Assembly (NCBI GenBank): GCA_051001135.1
Contig: JBPCNO010000011.1
Span: 58,940-122,939, forward strand
DNA from: CAWHMN01 sp051001135
GTDB taxonomy: Bacteria > Acidobacteriota > Terriglobia > Terriglobales > Acidobacteriaceae
Length of the DNA stretch: 64,000 bases
Reading direction: 5' to 3'
A program made the translations under genes and the position numbers. The notes below the pieces were generated by a model. That model had not been told where the DNA came from and made no database searches. It saw only the letters and a program-made list of their open reading frames with translations. Of this stretch, positions 18,111 to 27,227 are shown one piece after another. Positions within the stretch are counted from its first letter, which is position 1. Every line of letters starts with the position of its first letter.

Positions 18111-19745
18111 ATGCCTGATGCCAGTGCAAACCTACCAATTCGAGAAGTGGTCCTCATCACCAGCGGCGATCTGCGTCCAGCGGCTAATCAAGTTTGCTGG
18201 CCTGCGCAGGAAGAGTTGGAGCGCCAGCTCACGCGCTGCTTTGAAGACGCGGGAGTGTCGGTAAGGAGAGCTTTTCCCGTGGACCCGCAAAAAGGCAACG
18301 GCTTCATTTCAAGCCAGCGAATGGGAATGGATATCTTTGCAGGCATCGATCCGGATGCAAATCTGGTGTTCGCCACGGCGGCATGGCAGTACACCCATCA
18401 TGTGCTGCCCGGCATGCGCAGTCACCGCGGCCCGATCCTGACGGTCGCGAACTGGTCTGGACAATGGCCCGGCTTGGTAGGCCTTTTAAACCTGAATGGA
18501 TCATTGATTAAAGCTGGCGTGAAGTTCAACACGATATGGAGTAAAGACTTCACTGACGACTATCTTCTTCGCGGACTCCACGAGTGGATTCACCAACGAA
18601 GCGTAACCCACGACCTGACGCATGTGCACCCGCTGGACCTGGATGCGATACCCTCCGAAGCTGCCAGCAAGGGCAAGCAGCTAGCGGAGGCTCTGCAGCG
18701 CCGCAAGGCGATCCTCGGCGTCTTCGACGAGGGTTGCATGGGCATGTACAACGCGATCATCGATGACGAGTTATTGAATCCAGCGGGCATTTATAAGGAG
18801 CGGCTCAGCCAGTCCGCGCTGGTAGCCAAGATGAGGACGGTCTCGGACGATGAGGCAAGTGGAGTGCGGCGCTGGCTCGATGGTAAGGGAATGCGCTTCG
18901 TTACGGGCACCGACGAAGCATCCGAGCTGACAGACAAACAGATCCACGAACAGTGCAAGATGTATGTCGCCGCGGTACGAATGGCGGACGCGTTCGGCTG
19001 CGATGCGATCGGCATTCAATATCAACAGGGATTGAAGGACATGGCGCCGGCATCGGACTTGGTCGAGGGCCTGTTGAATAACTCGGACCGTCCTCCGGTA
19101 CGCCATGAGGAGTCCGGCAAGGAGCTATATGCTGGCGCCCCGCTGCCCCATTTCAACGAAGTCGATGAGTGTGCTGGAATGGATGCTCTAGTGACGAATC
19201 GTTGCTGGACCGCACTGGAGCTCGATCCCACAACGACCCTGCACGACGTCCGATGGGGAGAACACTACGCGGGTAGCGGAATTGACGATTTTGTCTGGGT
19301 CCTGCAGATCTCAGGTGCGGCGCCCGCGAATCATCTCATGGGCGGGTACGCCGGCGCGTCCAGCGAGCGCCAACCACCCATGTACTTTCCGCTTGGCGGA
19401 GGGACGCTGAAGGGAGTGGGAAAACCGGGCACAATTATCTGGAGCCGCATCTTTGTGGCAGATAAGGCGCTCCACGTAGATATGGGGGTCGGCTCTGTCG
19501 TGGAGTTGCCCGCAGAAGAGACGCAACGTAGATCGAAGCAGACGACCAGCCAATGGCCCATCGTAAGCGCTATCTTCAAGGGCGTCTCGCGCGATTCGTT
19601 CATGGCGCGTCATCCGGCAAATCACGTGAATATTGCGTATGTACCGGACATGAAGACCGCTGGAAGGGCAGTCGCAGTGAAATCGGCGATGCTTGATGCT
19701 CTTGGCGTTCAAGTCCACCTCTGTGGCGAGGTAAGACTTGCGTAA
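18111..19745 (+). CDS. L-fucose/D-arabinose isomerase-family protein
   Basis: A 544-aa cytoplasmic protein of the fucose isomerase-like superfamily. The start at 18111 is preferred to an ATG 18 bases upstream because GGAG lies nine bases before it. The N-terminal half has the Rossmann-like ANLVFATAAWQYTHHVLPGM and GPILTVANWSGQWPGLVGLL. The C-terminal half has VFDEGCMGMYNAIIDDELL, FNEVDECAGMDALVTNR and a late histidine in HPANHVNIAYV, which may be the metal ligands, matched by position only. Known members interconvert L-fucose/L-fuculose or D-arabinose/D-ribulose using Mn2+. A kinase remnant, a sugar porter and GH172 follow directly, which fits D-arabinose-type pentose use, but this is inference. 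Confidence 0.75.
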   Translation: MPDASANLPIREVVLITSGDLRPAANQVCWPAQEELERQLTRCFEDAGVSVRRAFPVDPQKGNGFISSQRMGMDIFAGIDPDANLVFATAAWQYTHHVLPGMRSHRGPILTVANWSGQWPGLVGLLNLNGSLIKAGVKFNTIWSKDFTDDYLLRGLHEWIHQRSVTHDLTHVHPLDLDAIPSEAASKGKQLAEALQRRKAILGVFDEGCMGMYNAIIDDELLNPAGIYKERLSQSALVAKMRTVSDDEASGVRRWLDGKGMRFVTGTDEASELTDKQIHEQCKMYVAAVRMADAFGCDAIGIQYQQGLKDMAPASDLVEGLLNNSDRPPVRHEESGKELYAGAPLPHFNEVDECAGMDALVTNRCWTALELDPTTTLHDVRWGEHYAGSGIDDFVWVLQISGAAPANHLMGGYAGASSERQPPMYFPLGGGTLKGVGKPGTIIWSRIFVADKALHVDMGVGSVVELPAEETQRRSKQTTSQWPIVSAIFKGVSRDSFMARHPANHVNIAYVPDMKTAGRAVAVKSAMLDALGVQVHLCGEVRLA

Positions 19746-19784
19746 AGCGGAAGAGAATGGAGCTGGCCACTTGGGAGTGTGCTC

Positions 19785-19982
19785 GTGAGCATCGTTGCCG
19801 GCGCCGGTTTTGAAACATCAAGCGTGCGCGTATCGCTCTTCGACGGGGACAAGGGCAGGCTGGGATCAGAGATCGCGAAGTATCCACTTGGCCTCCCTGA
19901 AGCATCGGCCGCACGGCTAGGACATGTCTCGCATAAGTTGCGTGAGGTCGCACTCCAGAATCAATCAGCGGAGATTCAATGA
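19785..19982 (+). pseudogene. truncated N-terminal remnant of a ribulokinase-like FGGY sugar kinase
   Basis: The reading frame from a GTG with GGGAG seven bases upstream encodes only 65 residues: SIVAGAGFETSSVRVSLFDG, then KGRLGSEIAKYPL. This matches the start of ribulokinases of the AraB type (AGVDFGTLSVRVS...GRLGSAVAEYPL), which are normally over 500 residues. The phosphate-loop signature DFGT has become GFET, and nothing resembling the rest of the kinase follows. The last 30 residues may match a later part of the N-terminal lobe, implying an internal deletion. The stop overlaps the next ATG (ATGA), so translational coupling to the transporter is preserved. Most likely a decayed gene kept as a leader; a functional small protein is not excluded. 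Confidence 0.7.
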
Positions 19983-21307
19983 CCATCAACTCACATGTCA
20001 TCAAGAGCACCATTGTTGGCGCTCTTGGGGGCCTCCTTTTTGGGTTCGACACCGCCGTCATCTCCGGCGCTACGCATTCATTGACCCAGACCTACCACCT
20101 ATCTCCTGGATATCTTGGTTTCACCGTTGCAAGCGCGCTCTGGGGCACGGTGCTCGGCGCCATGCTGGCCGGCGTTCCAGGGCAGCGATTCGGACGTCGC
20201 AATAGCCTCCGCGCCATGGCTATCTTCTACATCGTCTCCGCCATAGGATGTGCGCTGGCCTGGAACTGGACGGCCCTTGTAGTCTTTCGCTTCATCGGAG
20301 GTCTGGGTATCGGCGGGTCATCTGTACTAGGTCCCATGTATATCGCCGAGATAGCGCCAGCGAAATGGCGCGGCAGGCTGGTCGGCTTTTTCCAGGTGAA
20401 TATAGTCGTCGGTATTTTACTCGCTTACATATCGAACGCGGTGATCGGCAGCTTCCACCTCGGCCTGCAGGAGTGGCGCTGGCAGCTTGGCATCTCGGGA
20501 GTGCCCGCAATCCTGTTTCTAATTACGCTCTTCTTCATTCCGCGCAGCCCGCGATGGCTCGTCACCCAATCGAAACTTGATGAGGCGCTCAGCGTTCTGC
20601 GGCTTACCGGCGTTCCAGACGCACGCGAAGAGTTGCAGGAGATCGTCGCCTCAGTCCATCTGGAGAGAGCAGGCTCCAGCGATCCCCTCTTCTCCAAACA
20701 GTATCGCTTTCCCGTCTTCCTGGCGATCACCGTGGGCATGTTCTGCCAACTTACCGGGATCAACGCTGTCCTCTACTATTTGAACGACATCTTTGCCTTA
20801 GCCGGAGCGAGCACTATCTCTGGGAATCTTCAAGCTGTCGCCGTGGGAGCAACAAATCTGGTTGCAACCCTGCTCGCGATGTCGGTTATCGATCGATTTG
20901 GCCGCAAGAAGCTGCTGCTTGTGGGAACAGTCGGCCTCACGCTGTGCCTGACGGCGATCTCTGTTCTGTTCTTCACCCGCAGTCACCTTGATTGGCTTGT
21001 CTGGTTGTTAATGCTGTACATTGCGTTCTTTGCTATCTCACATGGGGCGGTGGTGTGGGTCTACATCAGCGAAGTTTTTCCCAATCGCGTGCGAGCCAAG
21101 GGTCAAAGCCTCGGAAGCTCGTCCCACTGGATCACCAACGCGGTCATCTCTCTTGTATTTCCTCTGCTGGCGAAGTCCTCCGGCGCTTATCCATTCATAT
21201 TCTTCGCCGCGATGATGGTGGTCGACTTCTTCTTGGTTCTGAAATACTATCCCGAGACAAAGAACGTCTCTCTTGAACAGATGCAGCACAGCTTCGGTAT
21301 CGATTAG
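19979..21307 (+). CDS. MFS sugar porter (sugar:H+ symporter type)
   Basis: A 442-aa inner-membrane transporter with about 12 hydrophobic helices. Sugar-porter hallmarks are all present: GGLLFGFDTAVISG in helix 1, GQRFGRRNSL in the loop 2-3 position, RFIGGLGIGGSSVLGPMYIA, the IPRSPRWL variant of PESPRWL after helix 6, QLTGINAVLYY in helix 7 and DRFGRKKLLL between helices 8 and 9. It overlaps the kinase remnant by four bases and is preceded by GGAG. Members import hexoses, pentoses or polyols. Together with the isomerase it would bring in a free monosaccharide released by the locus glycosidases. Confidence 0.93.
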   Translation: MTINSHVIKSTIVGALGGLLFGFDTAVISGATHSLTQTYHLSPGYLGFTVASALWGTVLGAMLAGVPGQRFGRRNSLRAMAIFYIVSAIGCALAWNWTALVVFRFIGGLGIGGSSVLGPMYIAEIAPAKWRGRLVGFFQVNIVVGILLAYISNAVIGSFHLGLQEWRWQLGISGVPAILFLITLFFIPRSPRWLVTQSKLDEALSVLRLTGVPDAREELQEIVASVHLERAGSSDPLFSKQYRFPVFLAITVGMFCQLTGINAVLYYLNDIFALAGASTISGNLQAVAVGATNLVATLLAMSVIDRFGRKKLLLVGTVGLTLCLTAISVLFFTRSHLDWLVWLLMLYIAFFAISHGAVVWVYISEVFPNRVRAKGQSLGSSSHWITNAVISLVFPLLAKSSGAYPFIFFAAMMVVDFFLVLKYYPETKNVSLEQMQHSFGID

Positions 21308-21334
21308 CACTATTGGCAATATGAAGGAGAGACA

Positions 21335-22483
21335 ATGTTGACGCGATTCTTACTTCCACTGATTTTGGCTGCTGGCACCACCCTTACGGCCTTCGCTCAG
21401 ACCCCCAGTTGGCAGCCGGATCTTACCCGGCAACAGACCTACACATTACATCGCTCATCCAGTACGGATCCGGCGGGCGGCAATGCGGATTTCCGTGCAG
21501 TTGCCCCTGGGGCGACGCTCACCGTGCTGGACACTAACGGCCCGGGGATTGTCTCGCACCTGTGGTTCACCATTGCGACCGGGGAGTCCTACCATCTCAA
21601 ACGCATCGTGTTGCGTATTTATTGGGACGGGGAGGACACTCCCAGTGTCGAGGCTCCAATAGGAGACTTCTTTGGACTAGGTCTGGGGGAGTACCACAAC
21701 TGGCAGTCAGAGATGCTCTCCGTTGGCAGCGATAAGAGCTTGAATTCTTTCTTTCCTATGCCCTTCCAGCGGCATGCACGAATCACAGTGACGAATGATG
21801 GTAAAGAGCCAATTCACAGCTTCTACTACAACATCGATTACCGAACGGGCATCCAGCCGCTCCCAGCCGATACGGTTTACTTTCATGCGCAGTATCGCCA
21901 AGCCCAGCCCAATCACGGTTGGACCAATCAGTGGGCCAACAACCAGGATCCTGCGGTGAATGATAAGCCGAACCTGGATGGCAAAGATAACTATGTTTGG
22001 ATGGACGCGAAAGGCCATGGACAATACGTGGGCGTAACCATGTCAGTGCTGCAGAACCAGGATGCATGGTGGGGGGAAGGCGACGATATGTTCTTTATCG
22101 ATGGCGCGACCGATCCATCGATTGCGGGCACAGGTTCGGAAGATTACTTTTTAGGAGCCTGGGACTTCGGCGGCAAGCCATTCTCATATCAGCTCTACGG
22201 AGCGCCCGTCGTGGGGCCGGAGCTAGCGGGTAGCCGGTCCAGTGTTTACCGCTTTCACCTCGACGCTCCGATTCCCTTCACCAAGTCATTCAGAGCTACG
22301 ATTGAGCATGGGCATGCCAATGGCCGTTCAGACAACTTCTATTCTGTCGCATACTGGTACCAAGCCGAGCCGCACGCCGCGTTCCCTCCGCTGCCGCCTG
22401 TGGACCAAAGATTGCCGGCTCTCCAGCATGTAGGTGGTCCTGGCAATGCCGCTAACGCATCCGGGGCCGGCTCATCACGATAA
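21335..22483 (+). CDS. exported DUF2961 (GH172-type) protein
   Basis: A 382-aa exported protein 27 bases after the transporter, with AAGGAGAGACA before its ATG and a signal peptide ending near TTLTAFAQTP. The DUF2961 domain fills the mature chain: GPGIVSHLWFTIATGESYH, IYWDGEDTPSVEAPIGDFFG, HNWQSEMLSVGSDKSLNSFF, FYYNIDYR, DGATDPSIAGTGSEDYFLGA. The family is now glycoside hydrolase family 172, with characterised members acting on difructose dianhydride I and on alpha-D-arabinofuranosides. Next to a D-arabinose/L-fucose-type isomerase, the alpha-D-arabinofuranosidase role is attractive. Residue-level specificity cannot be read here. Confidence 0.85.
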   Translation: MLTRFLLPLILAAGTTLTAFAQTPSWQPDLTRQQTYTLHRSSSTDPAGGNADFRAVAPGATLTVLDTNGPGIVSHLWFTIATGESYHLKRIVLRIYWDGEDTPSVEAPIGDFFGLGLGEYHNWQSEMLSVGSDKSLNSFFPMPFQRHARITVTNDGKEPIHSFYYNIDYRTGIQPLPADTVYFHAQYRQAQPNHGWTNQWANNQDPAVNDKPNLDGKDNYVWMDAKGHGQYVGVTMSVLQNQDAWWGEGDDMFFIDGATDPSIAGTGSEDYFLGAWDFGGKPFSYQLYGAPVVGPELAGSRSSVYRFHLDAPIPFTKSFRATIEHGHANGRSDNFYSVAYWYQAEPHAAFPPLPPVDQRLPALQHVGGPGNAANASGAGSSR

Positions 22484-22655
22484 GGGCAGTTCGCAGAAAC
22501 CTGCCCGCCTGATGGATAGGCGGAGACGGCACCTTGGATTATCGTAAGAGACGTGAGCCTGCTGCGGAGCCGTCGAGAGCTTAGAGGGTTAGTTCGCATA
22601 TCCGGCCTATCGCCGGGTATGCTGCTCAGCGTACGAATGGCCCGCCCGTTGCCCT

Positions 22656-22675
22656 CCATGCACTCGAGTGCATGG
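22656..22675. repeat. perfect 20-bp palindrome upstream of the GT-C gene
   Basis: CCATGCACTCGAGTGCATGG is fully self-complementary. It lies 33 bases before the likely start at 22708. The 225-base gap also holds two overlapping short hairpins (GGGCAG/CTGCCC at 22484-22506 and CCGCCT/AGGCGG at 22505-22523). No T-run follows, so an operator is as likely as a terminator. Confidence 0.5.
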
Positions 22676-22707
22676 CGGACCTTCGTTCACCCTGAGAGGC
22701 GCCCAGG

Positions 22708-24219
22708 TTGAACGTGCGGAAGGCCGTCCATCAACTGCAATCGAAGCATTGGCTCCTTTTACTGTGGGCTCTCATCATCGTTGCGTTTGCAATTCTGCAT
22801 CTGGTTCATCTGCGCGCTGATTTTCAGAACTACTCGCCGTGGATGGATCCGTCGAAATATACAGACGAAGGATGGTGGGGGAACGCCGCTATCCAGTCCT
22901 TTGTTCGCGGCTCGTGGTTCGTTCCGGGAGATCTGAATACTGCCGTCGTTGCCCCTATATGGCCGTTGCTCGAGTGGGTCCTTTTTCACTTCACTGGAGT
23001 TAGCATTCAAGCAGCCCGCGCTCTGGCTGTCGCGTTCTTCTTTTGCAACTTGCTTCTGACATATACGCTGATCCGTTCGCAGGAGCAGCGCTGGGTCGCT
23101 CTGCTCGCAAGCTCGCTCATTGCAACGAGCGCATTTCTCTTCTGCTTTAGCCGATTGGCCATCCTTGAACCTCTACTGACGTGTCTTGCGCTCGCATCTC
23201 TCATCCTTGCGCAGCGTGTCGGCGCCCCCGCAGCCACCAGGGCACGGCAAACGATAATCAGCATCGCTCTTGGGGCGCTCTTTGTAGTTATGGTGCTCAG
23301 TAAAACGACGGCGATCTTTCTTCTGCCAGCAATCTTATATTCACTCGCATACCCGCTGCGCAAGAGACCTGCTGCGCTTCTGCGCTGCCTTGCGTTTATG
23401 GGTGCGGTAGCTGGTCTGCTCTGGGGCAGCTACTATGTCGTGCTCGTGCAGCCGCACTATCTGGCGGACTATAAGTATTTCTTTTCTGCCAATCACTTCC
23501 CGCAACCGAATACGATTCTGGGGTGGTGTGCAGCGTTTTTGTGCGCTATGCACGGCCTGTTGTGGATAGATAAGACCCTTGTCTTGCTCGGTGTTGCCCT
23601 GGTTGCAGCATCTCTCTTCGTAGCGCGGTTGCTGTGGCGCAATCCAACTTTTGTCTCTTCTTTATTTGCCATCTTTGGGTACGTCTTCTTCATCGGCTAC
23701 CACAACAATATGCAGCCGCGATACTATGCCGTGGTAGCGGCTTTCATATTCTTGATAGTAGTACTGGCTGCCGCCGCCTTGTTGCGCAAACAACGTACGC
23801 TTGGAATCGCCGCTCTGGTTGTCATCATCGTCTCAGCGTCGCTCAACGGAATACGTACAGTGCGCTTTGTCTGCCGTCCTGAATACACGTTCGTCCACGC
23901 AGCCGAGAACCTGACCCACTACATCGACAATCATCCCAATGGCAATCGGCTTCTGCTCTCCATCAGCGGGAACGACATCACCCTGATCACCGGACTACCT
24001 AGCATCTGTGACGACTATGGCACCATGGATCTGCCTGATCGTATCCGCAGGTATCAGCCTGGCTGGTATGCTGCCTGGAATGAACTGGATCCCGGTACCC
24101 TGCAAGACCTGCACACACAATTCTCGCTCGAGCGCGTCGCCAGCTTTCGCGCTTTCGATGATCCAGATCGCAATCTTCTCATTCTCTACAAGCTTCATCC
24201 TCGCTCGCCCGGCAGTTAA
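22708..24219 (+). CDS. GT-C fold membrane glycosyltransferase (ArnT/PMT-like)
   Basis: A 503-aa polytopic membrane protein with about ten hydrophobic helices. The first extracytoplasmic loop after helix 1 holds SKYTDEGWWGNAAIQSF, the acidic D-E pair characteristic of GT39/GT83-type enzymes that use polyprenyl-phosphate sugars. Later helices include LLTYTLIRSQEQRWVALLAS and LSKTTAIFLLPAILYSL, and a soluble C-terminal tail follows NHPNGNRLLLSISGND. It probably moves a sugar to a lipid, protein or glycan outside the inner membrane. The start is a TTG preceded by GAGAGG; an in-frame GTG lies six bases later. Whether it belongs to the upstream sugar operon is unclear, because a palindrome separates them. 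Confidence 0.8.
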   Translation: MNVRKAVHQLQSKHWLLLLWALIIVAFAILHLVHLRADFQNYSPWMDPSKYTDEGWWGNAAIQSFVRGSWFVPGDLNTAVVAPIWPLLEWVLFHFTGVSIQAARALAVAFFFCNLLLTYTLIRSQEQRWVALLASSLIATSAFLFCFSRLAILEPLLTCLALASLILAQRVGAPAATRARQTIISIALGALFVVMVLSKTTAIFLLPAILYSLAYPLRKRPAALLRCLAFMGAVAGLLWGSYYVVLVQPHYLADYKYFFSANHFPQPNTILGWCAAFLCAMHGLLWIDKTLVLLGVALVAASLFVARLLWRNPTFVSSLFAIFGYVFFIGYHNNMQPRYYAVVAAFIFLIVVLAAAALLRKQRTLGIAALVVIIVSASLNGIRTVRFVCRPEYTFVHAAENLTHYIDNHPNGNRLLLSISGNDITLITGLPSICDDYGTMDLPDRIRRYQPGWYAAWNELDPGTLQDLHTQFSLERVASFRAFDDPDRNLLILYKLHPRSPGS

Positions 24220-24283
24220 ATCAGGAACGAAGCGTTCGATGTAGCTGTAAGACTATTGCACTGTCAAAGAAGGAGGACCACAG

Positions 24284-26836
24284 ATGTCCAGGATGAGTCG
24301 GCGCACATTTGTGAAGGCGATGAGCGCTGCCGGCGCGCTGGAGTATTCCCGGCTCTCCGGTTGGGTGTGCGCAATCGCAGACCCGGCCCGGTCAGCCGCC
24401 GGTGCAGCGCGGGCCGGTTATCGTCCAGGGCGCATCGCAAACGAGTACACGCTGTTCCTGACCGGAGAGCGCGAGGCCCTCGCCAGGGCGCCCGCGGTTA
24501 GCAGTATCACGCGTGAAGGCGTTACGGTCGCAGGTGGCAGAGTGCTCCATCATGGAGATGAAGTCGACGGCTGGCAATTGCTGGCCGTAGCCGATATGAA
24601 TGGCAACCCCACGGTCGTCTTTGAAAAGCAGGTGACGCATCGCGGTGCCATCGCCTACGTGACAGTCGCTGGAGGCACGATTGCGAACGTCCCTAAGTAC
24701 GTTGGTCAGCTTGAGAGCATCCGGCCCCGGCAGATCGCGAATAGCGGAGCCAAACTCGTGCGTGCGGCGCACTTTGTACCGGGACCGGATACCGCTGGAG
24801 ATTTCATCTTGAATTCGATCGAAGACCCCTGCTACGAGAACGTCGCGGCGCTGGGAAAGGAGTACACCGGATGGACGCTGGTGGCGAACGAGGAGGGAGG
24901 GCCGCGGCGATCGCTCTTTTTGGACGAGACCGGCAAGAGCCGGCAGATTCATCAGGCCGACGACACCGCCTGGGCGCCGGACCGCGCCGGTTTTGCCTTC
25001 GACCCTTCAGACCTGCTCACCGGCAATGAGCCGCAAATTTATGACTACGTTCCCGGATACAGCAAGCGCACACTCCTGGGCGGATATCTTCCGGTTGCGG
25101 ATATCGGCGTATGGAACCCGGAATACCGCGCCGGTTACGAATGCATGGTGCTGCTGCCGCCGGGCGCCGATGCGAAGCCGATGGGGCGCGTGCGATCTAC
25201 GAACCCGGACGCAGCAGAACAGGGCAGCTCAGTGCGCGGGCATCAGCCCGCCTACGTTGACCGCTACTTCAATTCAACGCCCGACTCCTTCTACGCAGCC
25301 CTTGCGGGCATTTGGAACCATTGGCATGACTTCTACGAAGACACGATGCCAATTGAGATTCCGGACGAGTGGCTTTTGAACTCCGCGCGGGCCGGCATCA
25401 CACTCTCCCGCGCGAGCTATCGCGGTCTCCACCCTACATACCAGATCGGAGAAGGAGCCTACACCAAGATCCCGGAGCGTAGCCATGCGCTCTTTCCCGT
25501 GGCACACTATGAGTTTGTCTGGGCACAGCAGTTATGGAACCTGACGCGTGAGGTCGAGCCTTACTTCGAGTTCTATCTCGCAAACTATATCCTGCCCGAT
25601 GGAAACTTCCTCTACAACACGCAGGACCAGGTGGAGGCGCCGCTCAATGTGGGCGTGTTTCTGTGGAATGCAGCGCGGGCGTATGACTACACCGGCGATG
25701 CCGCCGCATTCGAAACGAAATTGCTGCCGCTTGAAGAGATGCTGGATTACGTGCTGGACCGTTACGAGTACAGCAAGCAGCACTTCAATCCGGAAGATCG
25801 CCACTACGGTTTGATCTGGGGCTCGCCGGAGGCCGACCTGGGCGACCCGCAAAACGATTACCCGCAATCACATCCGTACTACTACCAAAATGCCGTTTGG
25901 GCCTGGCGCGGCCTGGTCGAACATGCCCGCGTGCTGGCCCGCATTGCGCAGCAGCAGAACAAGCCGGAATACGCGGCGCGCAGCACGCGCTATGCCGCGA
26001 CCGCTGCCGAGATGCGGCCGCTCATTCAGCGGTCCATCGAGGCCACCATCGCGGCCAGCACACCGGAGCGGCGCGCTGCCGGCATTACACCCTTCACGCC
26101 GGAGGATACCGTTCGCAAGCCGGTGGAGCTGGAAACCTATGAAAACCATCGCTTCATGATGGATTTCTTTACCGCGGACTGGGGCGATCCGGCCTTTGAC
26201 CTCGGCCACCTGAGGCACCGCGAGATCGCCGGAATGCAGATCGCGGGTCTGCACACCGATGGGGCGGCTCCGCGCACCTCGAACTTCATGGCGCATGGAA
26301 CCCTGTCCGTCAAGATACGGCAGGAGGACTACCGGCCGTTTCTCTTAACCCTCTACAGTCTGTGCTGCTATGCAGCCGATTCCGGGAACTTCTACTCCCC
26401 GGAGGATGCGTATCTACCGGGCGGCTATCCAACGGAGGGCAACCCTTACTTCTGGTCTTCCGTCGTCAACAGCGTCCTGCAGCCTGCAATGGGCCTTCGC
26501 TGGCTGCTTTGTTACGAGGAGAGTAATCGCGATGTCTGTCATCTGCAGAAGGCTGCGCCGAAGCACTGGTTCGCGCGCGGGAAAAGTATCAGTGTGCGCA
26601 ACTGCCCCACACGCTTTGGGCCCGTAGGCTGGCGGACGGAGGCAACAGCAGACCATGCATGGACGGTGAAGATCGATCTGCCTCAGAGTTTCACCGGCGA
26701 TCTGGTGCTGCACATTCACCCCGCAGACGGCCACCCACTGACGAGTACCTCCAGCGGAACCCTTGCTCACAATACCGTCAGTCTTACGAGGGCGGAGCTG
26801 CACGGGAAAATGCAATTGGAATTACGAGTCGCATAG
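24284..26836 (+). CDS. Tat-exported six-hairpin glycosidase-like protein
   Basis: An 850-aa protein with an excellent ribosome site (AAGGAGG, seven-base spacing) and a twin-arginine signal, MSRMSRRTFVKAMSAAG. The N-terminal third is strand-rich. The central and C-terminal parts (about 345-780) look like an alpha/alpha toroid: DEWLLNSARAGITLSRASY, HYEFVWAQQLWNLTREVEPY, LYNTQDQVEAPLNVGVFLWN and HYGLIWGSPEADLGDPQNDY, with many aromatics and acidic residues facing a presumed groove. This resembles six-hairpin glycosidases (GH63/GH78/GH127-like) but I cannot place it in a numbered family. Tat export implies folding, perhaps with a cofactor, before secretion. It stands alone between a GT-C enzyme and amtB. 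Confidence 0.65.
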   Translation: MSRMSRRTFVKAMSAAGALEYSRLSGWVCAIADPARSAAGAARAGYRPGRIANEYTLFLTGEREALARAPAVSSITREGVTVAGGRVLHHGDEVDGWQLLAVADMNGNPTVVFEKQVTHRGAIAYVTVAGGTIANVPKYVGQLESIRPRQIANSGAKLVRAAHFVPGPDTAGDFILNSIEDPCYENVAALGKEYTGWTLVANEEGGPRRSLFLDETGKSRQIHQADDTAWAPDRAGFAFDPSDLLTGNEPQIYDYVPGYSKRTLLGGYLPVADIGVWNPEYRAGYECMVLLPPGADAKPMGRVRSTNPDAAEQGSSVRGHQPAYVDRYFNSTPDSFYAALAGIWNHWHDFYEDTMPIEIPDEWLLNSARAGITLSRASYRGLHPTYQIGEGAYTKIPERSHALFPVAHYEFVWAQQLWNLTREVEPYFEFYLANYILPDGNFLYNTQDQVEAPLNVGVFLWNAARAYDYTGDAAAFETKLLPLEEMLDYVLDRYEYSKQHFNPEDRHYGLIWGSPEADLGDPQNDYPQSHPYYYQNAVWAWRGLVEHARVLARIAQQQNKPEYAARSTRYAATAAEMRPLIQRSIEATIAASTPERRAAGITPFTPEDTVRKPVELETYENHRFMMDFFTADWGDPAFDLGHLRHREIAGMQIAGLHTDGAAPRTSNFMAHGTLSVKIRQEDYRPFLLTLYSLCCYAADSGNFYSPEDAYLPGGYPTEGNPYFWSSVVNSVLQPAMGLRWLLCYEESNRDVCHLQKAAPKHWFARGKSISVRNCPTRFGPVGWRTEATADHAWTVKIDLPQSFTGDLVLHIHPADGHPLTSTSSGTLAHNTVSLTRAELHGKMQLELRVA

Positions 26837-27227
26837 AGAGCCCCCTGCTGAGAATCCGATATCGCGCTGATTTGAATGATGAGCCGGCCGCCGGAATATG
26901 TTCGGGCCTTCGGACGGCCACAGACGTCTTCGATCAGTCTCGCCAGCGCGTCTAAGATGCCCGAGCGGCAATTCGCGCTGCAGAACCGCTGCAGACCCCA
27001 CGCGGGAGGTTCCGGCAGTTTTCATTTTGCGAGCGAAGGAAACTGTGCCAGAGTAGTGCAACGAATATCTTCCCGTCTCCACTCGCTCGCCCACGTCGCT
27101 GAGCGTATGTCGCACGGGTTCTCGCAAACCTTCTTTACTGCGAATGTTCTTCACCGTAAATGAATGAGCCGCTCTCCTTTTGCGAGAGCGGACGCAGTGT
27201 ACTCAAGCCCGTTCTGGACGGAGTTCG
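26837..27227. other. 391-base intergenic region before amtB with a hairpin
   Basis: No convincing gene is seen. A hairpin CCGCTCTC-CTTTTGC-GAGAGCGG spans 27169-27191, only 36 bases before the amtB start. It may end transcription from upstream or act in the amtB leader. I looked for a sigma54 (GG-N10-GC) promoter, which would be expected for a nitrogen-controlled gene, and did not find a convincing one. Confidence 0.45.

Noticed and set aside
26822..27154. Minus-strand open frame before amtB
   Set aside because: GTG start without a good ribosome site, no motif, and it runs into the end of the glycosidase-like gene.
26837..27227. sigma54 promoter for amtB
   Set aside because: I looked for GG-N10-GC with TGGCAC/TTGCA flanks and found only poor matches with wrong spacing.
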